A stretch of DNA of 10,851 bases from CAZCJA01 sp964499015. Its GTDB lineage: Bacteria; Elusimicrobiota; Elusimicrobia; F11. The notes beneath the pieces were generated by a model. That model ran no database searches. It saw only the letters and a program-made list of their open reading frames with translations, and had not been told where the DNA came from. A program made the translations under genes and the position numbers. The stretch lies in contig CAZCJA010000073.1 in the NCBI GenBank assembly GCA_964499015.1, forward strand, positions 1 through 10,851. Direction: 5' to 3'. This document shows, in pieces, positions 1 through 7,262 of the stretch (positions are counted from its first letter, which is position 1; each line of letters begins with the position of its first letter).

Positions 1-56
1 CGGTGCCGCGTCCAAATCTTGGGCGTACCGGCGCCGGACGCGCCGCTGCTGAAACA

Positions 57-926
57 CTAGAGCGATTTTTCTGCGAGTGAAACGGTGTTCAGAAGCAACA
101 TGGCGACCGTCATCGGGCCGACGCCGCCAGGAACCGGGGTAATCCACGAGGCGATGCCTTTTACCGCCTCAAAATCAACATCGCCTTTAAGGCCCTCGGC
201 GGTACGGGAAATACCCACATCAATCACCACCGCACCCTTCTTTATGGCGTTCTTCCCGATGGACAATGGACGGCCCAACGCCGCCACCACAATGTCCGCT
301 TCACGGCAAACGCTATCTAAATCAGCCGTTTTGGAATGAGCTACAGTGACAGTAGCATCTAGGCTCAAAAGTAATTGAGCCACAGGCTTTCCCACAAGCG
401 TTGAGCGTCCAACAACAACGGCGCTCTTGCCAGAAACGGGGATCTTTTCTTCCAGCAGAAGCCGGATCACACCGGCCGGAGTGCAGGGCAAGGGGATGCC
501 CGATGCCAAAATTTCTTTCCAGGATTTGAGACGGCCCATGATGCCTTGATTAAAGGGATGAAGGCCGTCGGCGTCCTTGTCCGGGTCAATGGCGTGCACC
601 ACTTTCTCCGGATCGATGTGATTTGGCAAGGGCAATTGCACGATAATGCCGTGGACCTCGGGGTTTTTGTTCAGCTCCAGAACGGTCTTGACCACATCGG
701 CTTCGGTGGCGTTTTTAGGCAGCGGACGGTGGATGGACGCGAGGCCGCTGTCCCCGCATTTTTTAATTTTCTGACCGACATACACCTGCGATGCCGGGTC
801 TTCTCCGACCAAAACAGTGGCCAAGCCCGGCTTGCGGCCTGTTTTGGCCGCGTATTCGTCGGCCCGTTTTTTAACGTCGGCCAAAACGATCGCGGAGATT
901 TTTTTACCGTCCAAGATTTGGCTCAT
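57..926 (-). CDS. folD: Methylenetetrahydrofolate dehydrogenase / methenyltetrahydrofolate cyclohydrolase (FolD)
   Basis: Cytosolic bifunctional enzyme that oxidises 5,10-methylene-THF to methenyl-THF with NAD(P) and hydrolyses it to 10-formyl-THF, feeding purine and formyl-Met synthesis. The 289-residue product has the usual family length and all its signatures: YVGQK with the expected catalytic Lys at residue 53, QLPLP near 98, the DKDADG motif around 116-121, PCTPAG near 147-152, the dinucleotide-binding VVGRSTLVGKP near 171-181, and the C-terminal TPVPGGVGPMTVAML at about 263-277. I chose the ATG at 926 because a GAGGA Shine-Dalgarno (933-937) sits 6 bases upstream. An adjacent GTG at 929 would add one Met but lies only 3 bases from that site. 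The start overlaps the stop of the upstream lipid-kinase gene as TGATG, implying translational coupling. It is the last gene of the cluster and functionally partners glyA, which makes its substrate. Confidence 0.97.
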   Translation of the reverse strand: MSQILDGKKISAIVLADVKKRADEYAAKTGRKPGLATVLVGEDPASQVYVGQKIKKCGDSGLASIHRPLPKNATEADVVKTVLELNKNPEVHGIIVQLPLPNHIDPEKVVHAIDPDKDADGLHPFNQGIMGRLKSWKEILASGIPLPCTPAGVIRLLLEEKIPVSGKSAVVVGRSTLVGKPVAQLLLSLDATVTVAHSKTADLDSVCREADIVVAALGRPLSIGKNAIKKGAVVIDVGISRTAEGLKGDVDFEAVKGIASWITPVPGGVGPMTVAMLLLNTVSLAEKSL

Positions 927-1762
927 CACATGTCCTCGTTTATTAAAAATCGCAGTTTTTTATTTAGCACCGAAAACGACACCGAACACACCGGATCCTT
1001 AAAGGCCCATTCGCCGTCAGCCTGGACCGAGAACGGCGTTTCCGCTTCGATCGCGACAACGTTTTTATCTAGCCGGACCACCTGATTATCCATCAACGCC
1101 GAACCCAAGCGCGCCGCAATGAATTTCAAAACTAATTTAGCTTTATTTTGCGGGGAAACAAAAAAGGAATTCAGGACGCCATCATCCGGCTCAACGTTCT
1201 CCGCAAAATGAAGTCCGCCGCTGAAGTACGGCGCGTTGCAGATCATTCCCAAGAAAACGTCCCGCGCGCTGCCGTTAATAGAAATACGATTTTTTTGAAA
1301 TTCAAGAATATCCCGCAGGGCACTCGGCTTGCGGCGCCGCGCCTCTTCCGAACGTCCGAACCCTGAATTATTAATGAACGTGCGCCGGTCGCTGCCGGCG
1401 GTGATGAGGCCGACGTCCAACAACCTCTCGGTTTGCGGTTCGTTCCACGCGGACAGCTTCAATTTGCGCGCGAAATCGTTGCACGTGCCCGATGGAACCA
1501 GCGTGACTTGGACCTTGGCGAGAGCTTCATTTTGGTAGAGAGCGTTGATGGCCCGGCTGAACGAACCATCGCCGCCCCAAATCGCCAGCCGCGTCTTCCC
1601 CTCGCGCACCGCCCATTCGATCAGCGTTTCCAAATGCGTCGGGTGGCTGGTTCGTTCCACCCACGCGTGCGAACTGCGCGGCGCGGACGCAAAACGAGCG
1701 GCAACGGAAGGACGGTGCTTTTTATTCGGATTTAAGATGTGGAAGAAATCAGCGGGCGGCAC
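926..1762 (-). CDS. Diacylglycerol-kinase-family lipid kinase (YegS/DgkB-like)
   Basis: Predicted ATP-dependent lipid kinase of the DAGK catalytic-domain superfamily, whose members phosphorylate diacylglycerol, phosphatidylglycerol or related lipids at the membrane. The 278-residue product starts with ILNPNKK (the usual VNP-type first strand). It then shows GGDGSF at 63-68 (nucleotide-binding GGDGT motif, here with Ser), PSGTCNDFAR at 90-99 (canonical P.GTxNDFAR), FINNSGFG at 129-136, PDDG at 192-195 and a C-terminal DGE at 249-251. The last two match acidic positions important in DgkB-type enzymes. It has no membrane segment or signal peptide. The start is a GTG inside the preceding gene (14-base overlap) with only a weak purine-rich stretch upstream, so expression probably depends on coupling. 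The middle after NNSGFG looks shorter than in typical relatives. The true lipid substrate cannot be read from sequence. A sphingosine- or NAD-kinase-like role is less likely. Confidence 0.88.
   Translation of the reverse strand: MPPADFFHILNPNKKHRPSVAARFASAPRSSHAWVERTSHPTHLETLIEWAVREGKTRLAIWGGDGSFSRAINALYQNEALAKVQVTLVPSGTCNDFARKLKLSAWNEPQTERLLDVGLITAGSDRRTFINNSGFGRSEEARRRKPSALRDILEFQKNRISINGSARDVFLGMICNAPYFSGGLHFAENVEPDDGVLNSFFVSPQNKAKLVLKFIAARLGSALMDNQVVRLDKNVVAIEAETPFSVQADGEWAFKDPVCSVSFSVLNKKLRFLINEDM
933..937 (-). promoter_or_regulatory. Shine-Dalgarno site deciding the folD start
   Basis: The minus strand reads GAGGA here, 6 bases before the ATG at 926 and only 3 before the GTG at 929. 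The spacing favours the ATG. The site lies inside the final codons of the upstream gene, as expected for a coupled pair. Confidence 0.6.
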
Positions 1763-2756
1763 GAATTTTCTTAAAAATTTCTTCGGTCACGCGCCACACT
1801 TCGGCGGGATTCTCGGACAAAACAGGATCGAGCAGTTCGCCGCCGTCGAAACTCCAGGCGGCCAAATGCGTGACGCCTTCTTTCACGGCCGCTTCGCAGG
1901 CGCGGGCGATTTCGTTTTCTGCGCCGGCGGGCAGCCGCATCGCCTGGATCCAAATCTGCGAACCTTTACCGTTGGCGCGCGCGTGCTGAACGGTGTGGCG
2001 CGAAAATTCGGCGACGTGCTTTGCCGGGTCTTGATGGCCGCGCCAGCGCCAATAGGGGTCGCAGCCGAAAATATCCAGATCTTTCAGGCGAGCAGCCTGT
2101 TCCCAGACGTGATCGTATTCTTTGTTGCCCTTAAACGCGTACAAGCAGAGCGCGTTCTTCATGCCCTTCGATTTGGCATAGCTCATCACGTCGTTTAAAA
2201 AATCACCGATCGTGTGCAGACGAAACGCCCGCGCCTCTTCGTTCAAACGCGGCGGCAGAAAACCGCCCCGCGTGCGCTTAAATTTGTCCTGACAGACGGA
2301 GCAAACACAGGAGTAGATGCCTTCCCATTCGGAACTGAAATCGAAGCTGACGTGCGGCTCGTCCCAGAAAATCACGTCCGCGCCCATGTCGCGCACGCTC
2401 AAAATCCACTCCATAATATAGGAGCGCCACTCGGGCCGGTTCAGGCACGCTGACGGCACCGGACGTCCATCCGACATGATCTGCCAGGAATCGCGATGCT
2501 CCAACAAAAATTTGGAAAATGATTCGCCGCCGAACACGCCGCCCAATCCCCAGGGGTCCACCCACACTTCGAGCCCTAGGCGTTTTGATTCAGCCAGCAT
2601 CTTGGCCAGCACGGCCTTGTGATACGTTAAATCGGCTTCGCTAACGGTGTGCACCACGTAATCGCACGACTCGCGCAGGCGCCGCAAATCCTTATCGGCG
2701 TGGGATAGGAAGCGATTGCCGTAGTAGGACGCGCCGAGCGCCGGAAAACGCGTCAT
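1749..2756 (-). CDS. Uncharacterised TIM-barrel / glycoside-hydrolase-like protein with FWDEPH motif
   Basis: I do not recognise a named family. The 335-residue product has no signal peptide or membrane segment and looks cytosolic. Its layout resembles a (beta/alpha)8 barrel hydrolase: an N-terminal strand (GASYYGNRF, 8-16), WVDPWG with a glycine-rich GVFGGESF (65-80), a strand ending in VIFWDEPH (128-135) with acidic residues placed like a glycosidase active site, a CVCSVCQDKF cluster (150-159) of the CxCxxC type found beside barrels in several sugar-processing families, then DIFGCDPYW (228-236), IWIQAM (268-273) and AAWSFDGGELLD (299-310). From memory, conserved hypothetical proteins with this pattern exist in other bacteria, but I cannot name a tested one. 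It overlaps yajQ upstream by an ATGA and the lipid-kinase gene downstream by 14 bases, so it is co-translated with both. Function unknown; action on a glycan or glycolipid is an inference only. Confidence 0.8.
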   Translation of the reverse strand: MTRFPALGASYYGNRFLSHADKDLRRLRESCDYVVHTVSEADLTYHKAVLAKMLAESKRLGLEVWVDPWGLGGVFGGESFSKFLLEHRDSWQIMSDGRPVPSACLNRPEWRSYIMEWILSVRDMGADVIFWDEPHVSFDFSSEWEGIYSCVCSVCQDKFKRTRGGFLPPRLNEEARAFRLHTIGDFLNDVMSYAKSKGMKNALCLYAFKGNKEYDHVWEQAARLKDLDIFGCDPYWRWRGHQDPAKHVAEFSRHTVQHARANGKGSQIWIQAMRLPAGAENEIARACEAAVKEGVTHLAAWSFDGGELLDPVLSENPAEVWRVTEEIFKKIRAAR

Positions 2757-3253
2757 CGGTAATTGGTGAACTGCAAGGGAACCCCATAGCTTTTGCCTTT
2801 GACGAGGGCGATCACCTGCTGGAGGGTATCGCGCGACTTGGAGGTCACGCGGACTTGTTCGGACTGAATGGAAGCGTTCACTTTAAGCTTGGATGCTTTA
2901 ATATCGGCGACGATGAGCTTGGCTTTTTCCGTGGCGAGTCCTTGGATGATTTTCGCCACTTGGCGCACATTTTGCCCAAGCGCGGTCTCAAGCTTTTGAA
3001 AATCCAGCGCTTTTAAATCGATGCCGCGTTTAATGAGACGGCTCTGCAAAATATCGATGACGCTTTTAAGCTTTCCCTCGTCATCGGAGGTAATGGTGAT
3101 CTGCGGCGTTTTTTTATCCAGCTCAATTTTTGAAACGCTGCCGCGAAAATCGAAACGCACTTCCATTTCCTTGTTTGCCGCGTTTACCGCGTCGTCCATC
3201 GCCTGCATGTCCACTTTTGAAACGATATCGAATGATGCCTCATCAGATGCCAT
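2753..3253 (-). CDS. yajQ: YajQ-family nucleotide-binding protein
   Basis: Small cytosolic protein of the YajQ (UPF0234) family. Members bind nucleotides or RNA, and a Xanthomonas homologue is reported to bind cyclic di-GMP and act with a transcription factor. The 166-residue product matches the family from end to end: SFDIVSKVD at 7-15, EVRFDFRGS around 31-39, LIKRGID near 73-79, the SKLKVNASIQ segment, VRVTSKSRDTLQQV and the C-terminal PLQFTNYR. Length is close to the normal ~163. The N-terminus carries a few extra residues (MASDEA) compared with the usual MPSFDIVS. A GAGGAA Shine-Dalgarno (3258-3263) 4 bases before the ATG supports this start. It follows the RNase HI gene after 12 bases and overlaps the next gene by ATGA. 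Whether this copy binds c-di-GMP cannot be judged here. Confidence 0.95.
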   Translation of the reverse strand: MASDEASFDIVSKVDMQAMDDAVNAANKEMEVRFDFRGSVSKIELDKKTPQITITSDDEGKLKSVIDILQSRLIKRGIDLKALDFQKLETALGQNVRQVAKIIQGLATEKAKLIVADIKASKLKVNASIQSEQVRVTSKSRDTLQQVIALVKGKSYGVPLQFTNYR

Positions 3254-3265
3254 GGTGTTCCTCGC

Positions 3266-3787
3266 TTATTTGGGTTTGCCTTCGTCGATCCCGCGATTGG
3301 CCAATTTGTCCGCGAGCCGCAGCCGCGGATGTTCGCGCGGAACGTGCTGAAACGTCACCGTGTTGAACATTTTTTTGCGGCTCTGCACTTCATCATAAAA
3401 CGTTTTGAGCTTCTCTGATTTAATCTGGTACTGGCCGTTCAGCTGCCGCACCATGAGCTCCGAATCAGCGTAGCACTCGACCACGTCCTGCGTCACCTCG
3501 GCGGCGCGGTCCAGCGCGGCCAAAAGCGCGCGGTATTCGGCCTCGTTGTTGGTGGTGGTGCCGATGTACTGAAAGTCCTGCACCAGTTTTTCATCGTGCT
3601 CGTCAAACAGCAAGTAGCCGATGCCGGCATCGCCCGGATTGCCGCGCGAGGCACCGTCGGTGTACACCAAAATCTTTTTGCCCTTCTTCGGCTTGGGCGC
3701 GCGCGCCTTCATCTCAGCGGACACCAACTCTTCCATTTTTTTTAAATCGGCGGCGGACAAGGATTTCAAATACGATTTGACGTTCAT
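3266..3787 (-). CDS. Ribonuclease HI family protein
   Basis: Predicted RNase H-fold nuclease that cleaves RNA in RNA-DNA hybrids with two metal ions. The 173-residue product has an N-terminal helical, Lys-rich leader (1-39) followed by the catalytic fold: VYTDGASRGNPG (41-52, Asp44), TNNEAEYRALLAAL (79-92, Glu84), CYADSELMVRQLNGQYQI (105-122, Asp108) and the C-terminal ADKLANRGID (159-168, Asp160). All four acidic D-E-D-D residues are present. It belongs to the broad RnhA-like branch with the SRGNPG and NNEAEYxAL motifs and not to the classical E. coli RnhA type. The leader does not look like the known hybrid-binding domain. The ATG overlaps the wecB stop as ATGA, and I see no good Shine-Dalgarno, so translation is probably coupled. 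Some family members are annotated as fused phosphatases, but no such domain is present here. Confidence 0.93.
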   Translation of the reverse strand: MNVKSYLKSLSAADLKKMEELVSAEMKARAPKPKKGKKILVYTDGASRGNPGDAGIGYLLFDEHDEKLVQDFQYIGTTTNNEAEYRALLAALDRAAEVTQDVVECYADSELMVRQLNGQYQIKSEKLKTFYDEVQSRKKMFNTVTFQHVPREHPRLRLADKLANRGIDEGKPK

Positions 3788-4941
3788 GGCTTAAACGCCG
3801 CCGGGCGCTTCCTGCTCAGGCCAAAATACCACCTCACCGCGTCCAGCGTCCGCCGCGCCGCGCGGCCGTCGCCATACGGGTTTACAGCGGCAGCCATCTT
3901 TTTATATGCGCGCGAGTCGGTCAAAAGCTTGGAGGCTTCGCGAATTATTTTCTCTTTATCCGAGCCAACAAGCTTAACCGTTCCCGACACCACCGCCTCG
4001 GGGCGCTCCGTCACCGCGCGCAGCACCAAGACCGGCTTTCCAAGCGCGGGAGCCTCCTCTTGAAGGCCGCCCGAGTCCGTCACGACCAAAGAGCATTTTT
4101 TCAACAACCACACCGCGTCCGAATAATCCAGCGGCGCGAGCAGATGCACATTTTTAATTCTTCCCAATGCCTTGCGCGCCGCCACGCTGACATTCGGATT
4201 GGGGTGGACCGGATAAATCCAATGGACATGGGGAAAACGGCGCGCCAGCGTCCGCACCGCCTCAAAAATCTGCGCCATCGGACGGCCGAAGTTTTCACGG
4301 CGGTGAGCGGTCATAAAAATAAAGCGTTGTCCGCTTCTGTTAAGAAATGAAAAACGGGTTTTTAAATTTTTTGAAAGCGGCTTTGTGACGTTTTTGGCGG
4401 TTTGAAGCAGCGCATCGATCACAGTATTGCCGGTTACGAACACCCCATTCGCCGCGATGTTTTCGCGCAACAAGTTGCGCCGCGAGATTTGCGTCGGCGC
4501 GAAATGAAGCGTCGCCACGCCGTCGGTTAATCGCCGGTTTATTTCCTCAGGGAACGGCTGATAAATATCGCGGGTGCGCAGTCCCGCTTCGACGTGGCCG
4601 ACGGGGATTTTCATGTAGTAGGCGGCCAACGCGCCGGCCAAAGTGGTTGTGGTGTCGCCGTGCACCAGCACCAAATGAGGCTTCACACGCTTTAGAACCG
4701 GTTCAAAGGCAGTGATCACGCGGGCTGTCAGCCCGTATAAACTCTGCTTCGGCCGCATTACGTCCAAATCCACCTGGGCCTTGAGCTTGAAAACCTTAAG
4801 AACTTGATCCAGCATCTGCCGGTGCTGAGCGCTGACCGCCACGGTGACGCGGAAATTCCGGTCGGCCGCGAACGCTTTAATGACCGGCGCCATTTTGATG
4901 GCTTCCGGACGCGTACCAAAGAAGAAGAGCACGCGCTTCAT
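3784..4941 (-). CDS. wecB: UDP-N-acetylglucosamine 2-epimerase (non-hydrolysing)
   Basis: Cytosolic enzyme that interconverts UDP-GlcNAc and UDP-ManNAc, a precursor for enterobacterial-common-antigen-like polymers, teichoic-acid linkage units or capsules. The 385-residue product has standard length and a GT-B fold. Visible motifs are FGTRPEAIKMAPVI (8-21), HRQMLDQVL (40-48), HGDTTTTLAGAL with Asp96, GHVEAGLRT with Glu118, PFPEEINRR with Glu132, GNTVIDAL, TAHRRENFG with His213, HPNPN (246-250) and TDSGGLQEEAPALGKPVLVLR around 288-308. These match the catalytic and UDP-binding residues of E. coli WecB. The ATG overlaps the stop of the upstream wecA-type gene as ATGA. The pairing with that gene points to a lipid-linked N-acetylmannosamine-containing glycan. 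No downstream ManNAc dehydrogenase or transferase gene is in the window. Confidence 0.96.
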   Translation of the reverse strand: MKRVLFFFGTRPEAIKMAPVIKAFAADRNFRVTVAVSAQHRQMLDQVLKVFKLKAQVDLDVMRPKQSLYGLTARVITAFEPVLKRVKPHLVLVHGDTTTTLAGALAAYYMKIPVGHVEAGLRTRDIYQPFPEEINRRLTDGVATLHFAPTQISRRNLLRENIAANGVFVTGNTVIDALLQTAKNVTKPLSKNLKTRFSFLNRSGQRFIFMTAHRRENFGRPMAQIFEAVRTLARRFPHVHWIYPVHPNPNVSVAARKALGRIKNVHLLAPLDYSDAVWLLKKCSLVVTDSGGLQEEAPALGKPVLVLRAVTERPEAVVSGTVKLVGSDKEKIIREASKLLTDSRAYKKMAAAVNPYGDGRAARRTLDAVRWYFGLSRKRPAAFKP

Positions 4942-5984
4942 TTTTTAATCCCCACAACGGTAACGCTGACCATCGCCAGCACGAGCGTCACCACATAGAT
5001 AAACAGCACCACTTCTCGCTGAGTAAGGCCCGAATCCAATAAGCGGTGATGAAAATGCGAGCGGTCGGCGGCAAATGGATTTTTCTTATTAAGGAGCCGG
5101 CGTCCGAACGCCACCGTCATGTCCGCAATCGGTACCGCGACCAAAAGAAAAGGAATCACGAGCACGGCCAAGATCGTCGTTTTAAACATGCCGATCACCG
5201 CGATGCACCCGACCAGAAACCCCAGCGACAACGACCCGCTGTCGCCCATGAACACTTTCGCCGGGTAAAAATTATAAACGAGAAAACCCAGCACGCCGCC
5301 CAATAGAGACGCCGCGATAATGCCGGTCAGCCGCATTTGATTGGTCATCCATAATTTCGGCGAGCCGTCCTGCACCAGGGCCGCCGCCAAAAACGCGCCG
5401 ACCACGATCGCCACCAGCCCGCCCGCCAAACCGTCGAGCCCGTCGACCAAATTAATCGCGTTTGTGAGTCCGACCAGCCACAAAACCGTCACCAACTGCA
5501 TGAACCACAAGGGAAACTGCTGATAGGCCTCGAAACCCGGCAGCGACAACCCATAAATACGCACGCCGTAAATCATCGCCACGTACGCCGCGATGATTTG
5601 GATCAAGAATTTCACGATGGGCTTCACCGGCTTTAAATCATCGACAATGCCCAGAATAAAAAGAAGAACAACACCGAAAAGAATGCCGGAGAACTGCTCG
5701 ACCAGGCGCAAGGTGAACACAACATCGCCGTTGTGCGTTACCGGGCGCTTGAACTGCAGAATTTTATGGAAGGACGGGAAAAACAGCCAAACAACCAGGA
5801 TCGCCGCAAAAAACCCCGCCATGATGCCGATGCCGCCCCAGCGGGGCTTCACCTTGGTATGGACTTTTCTGGGATCTAAAAGATCCAGCGCGCCGAAACG
5901 GCGGGCAAGCGTCATGCTCGCGGGCGTGGCGGCCAACGAAACGGCAAACGCCGTGCCGACGGCGATTAAATAGAGCTCGAGCAT
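4938..5984 (-). CDS. wecA: Undecaprenyl-phosphate N-acetylhexosamine-1-phosphate transferase (WecA/TagO/MraY-like)
   Basis: Integral membrane enzyme that transfers an N-acetylhexosamine 1-phosphate, most likely GlcNAc-1-P, from its UDP donor to undecaprenyl phosphate, starting a surface polymer. The 348-residue product has about ten hydrophobic segments (for example 3-24, 50-70, 98-114, 121-140, 158-175, 186-204, 220-238, 252-267, 270-292 and 324-345). Signatures of the polyprenyl-phosphate transferase family are HTKVKPRWGGIGI (42-54), GIVDDLKP with the Asp pair at 115-116, NAINLVDGLDGLAGG (175-189), VFMGDSGSLSLG (244-255) and the cytoplasmic HFHHRL (310-315). WecA/TagO is preferred over MraY because a wecB epimerase follows and no peptidoglycan genes are nearby. 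The ATG abuts the glyA stop with no spacer, and a GAGG site lies in the last glyA codons, 3 bases from the ATG. Substrate specificity is inferred. Confidence 0.92.
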   Translation of the reverse strand: MLELYLIAVGTAFAVSLAATPASMTLARRFGALDLLDPRKVHTKVKPRWGGIGIMAGFFAAILVVWLFFPSFHKILQFKRPVTHNGDVVFTLRLVEQFSGILFGVVLLFILGIVDDLKPVKPIVKFLIQIIAAYVAMIYGVRIYGLSLPGFEAYQQFPLWFMQLVTVLWLVGLTNAINLVDGLDGLAGGLVAIVVGAFLAAALVQDGSPKLWMTNQMRLTGIIAASLLGGVLGFLVYNFYPAKVFMGDSGSLSLGFLVGCIAVIGMFKTTILAVLVIPFLLVAVPIADMTVAFGRRLLNKKNPFAADRSHFHHRLLDSGLTQREVVLFIYVVTLVLAMVSVTVVGIKK

Positions 5985-7235
5985 TTACCTCGCATGCGAC
6001 TTGTACAGCGGGAATTTCGCGCAGAGCGCGGTGACCTGTTTGTGAATGGCCTTAAGCGCCTTGTCGTCATCTTTTTTATCCAGCGCCTGCGAAATCCATT
6101 CGGCGATCTTTTTCATTTCGGGCTTTTTCATGCCGCGCGTGGTGACGGCCGGGGTGCCCAAACGCACGCCCGAGGCGATGAACGGTTTCTGCGGATCGAA
6201 CGGGATCGCATTTTTGTTAACGGTGATGCCCGCCTTGCCGAGCGCGATTTCGGCGTCTTTGCCGGTGATATTCTTAGGCCGCAAGTCGACCAGGAACATG
6301 TGCGAGTCGGTGCCGCCGGTGACGATTCGAAAACCCTCCGCGGTGAGCGCCGCCGCGAACGCCGCTGCGTTTTCCTTGACCTGCTTCTGGTACGTTTTGA
6401 ACGCAGGCTTCAACGCTTCGCCGAAAGCGACCGCTTTGGCCGCGATCACGTGCATAAGCGGGCCGCCTTGGCCGCCCGGAAAAATAGCTTTGTCGATGTC
6501 CGCGGCAAACTTTTGTTTGCACAGAATTAAGCCGCCGCGCGGACCGCGCAGGGTTTTGTGCGTGGTCGTGGTGACCACGTCCGCATATGGGACCGGCGAC
6601 GGGTATTGCCCGGCCACAATCAATCCCGCGTAGTGGGCAACGTCGGTCATAAGAAAAGCTCCGACTTCATCAGCCACTTTTCGAAAGAATTTCCAATCGA
6701 ACTCGCGTGAATAAGCTGACGCGCCGATGCACATAAGTTTTGGTTTATGTTCGCGTGCCAACGATTGCACCGCATCGTAATCGATAAGCTCCGTTTTCTC
6801 GGAGACGCCGAAACCGACAATGTTGAAATATTTGCCGGAGAAATTTAGAGGGTGTCCGTGGGACAAATGTCCGCCGTGCGCGAGCTGAAGGCCCATGACG
6901 GTGTCGCCGGGCTGCAGGAGCGCCATGTACACCGCCACGTTCGCCTGCGTGCCCGAATGCGGCTGAACGTTGGCGTGCTCGGCGCCGAACAATTTTTTGG
7001 CGCGTTCGCGGGCCAGCTCTTCCACGACGTCCATGTTCTCACAGCCGCCATAGTAGCGTTTGCCGGGGTAGCCTTCCGCGTATTTATTGGTCATCACGGA
7101 ACCTTGGGCTTCCATCACCGCTTCGGAAGTGAAATTTTCGGAGGCGATCAGTTCGATGCCGTCCTGCTGGCGCGTGACTTCCGCGCGAATGGCCTTAAAA
7201 ACGGCCGGGTCCTGTTTCTTAATTTTATCGTACAC
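5985..7235 (-). CDS. glyA: Serine hydroxymethyltransferase (GlyA)
   Basis: PLP-dependent cytosolic enzyme converting serine and THF into glycine and 5,10-methylene-THF, the main one-carbon entry point. The product is 416 residues, essentially the standard bacterial length. It shows ELIASENFTSEAV (28-40), KYAEGYPGKRYYGGCE (51-66), HSGTQANVAVYMALL (93-107), HGGHLSHG (120-127), DVAHYAGLIVAG (198-209) and the PLP-lysine motif TTTTHKTLRGPRGG (222-235, Lys227). The start is GTG at 7233-7235, supported by a very strong AGGAGGAG Shine-Dalgarno 7 bases (counting from the AGGAGG core) upstream. It lies 27 bases after tsaC, and its stop touches the start of the wecA-type gene. Together with folD at the other end of the run it makes a small one-carbon folate pair. 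Confidence 0.98.
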   Translation of the reverse strand: MYDKIKKQDPAVFKAIRAEVTRQQDGIELIASENFTSEAVMEAQGSVMTNKYAEGYPGKRYYGGCENMDVVEELARERAKKLFGAEHANVQPHSGTQANVAVYMALLQPGDTVMGLQLAHGGHLSHGHPLNFSGKYFNIVGFGVSEKTELIDYDAVQSLAREHKPKLMCIGASAYSREFDWKFFRKVADEVGAFLMTDVAHYAGLIVAGQYPSPVPYADVVTTTTHKTLRGPRGGLILCKQKFAADIDKAIFPGGQGGPLMHVIAAKAVAFGEALKPAFKTYQKQVKENAAAFAAALTAEGFRIVTGGTDSHMFLVDLRPKNITGKDAEIALGKAGITVNKNAIPFDPQKPFIASGVRLGTPAVTTRGMKKPEMKKIAEWISQALDKKDDDKALKAIHKQVTALCAKFPLYKSHAR

Positions 7236-7240
7236 GGGAA

Positions 7241-7248
7241 CTCCTCCT
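7241..7248 (-). promoter_or_regulatory. Strong Shine-Dalgarno site for glyA
   Basis: The minus strand reads AGGAGGAG, with its AGGAGG core 7 bases before the GTG start of glyA. It is the best ribosome site in the window, consistent with high expression of an abundant enzyme and independent initiation after the 27-base gap from tsaC. Confidence 0.75.
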
Positions 7249-7262
7249 GAAGAATTGAAACA

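Noticed and set aside
30..44. Inverted repeat GGCGC-CGGAC-GCGCC downstream of folD as a terminator
   Set aside because: The stem is only 5 bp and no T-run follows on either strand.
1..60. Possible end of a plus-strand gene whose TAG stop (58-60) shares the CTAG palindrome with the folD stop, or alternatively a GTG start at 57 for another minus-strand gene
   Set aside because: Only about 19 codons are available and several frames on both strands are open. There is no recognisable motif and no Shine-Dalgarno, so no call is justified.
1545..2198. Long plus-strand open frame opposite the barrel and lipid-kinase genes
   Set aside because: It spans two well-supported minus-strand genes, has no family motif, and looks like an antisense shadow of GC-rich codons. 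The same applies to plus-strand frames opposite glyA, argJ and argC.
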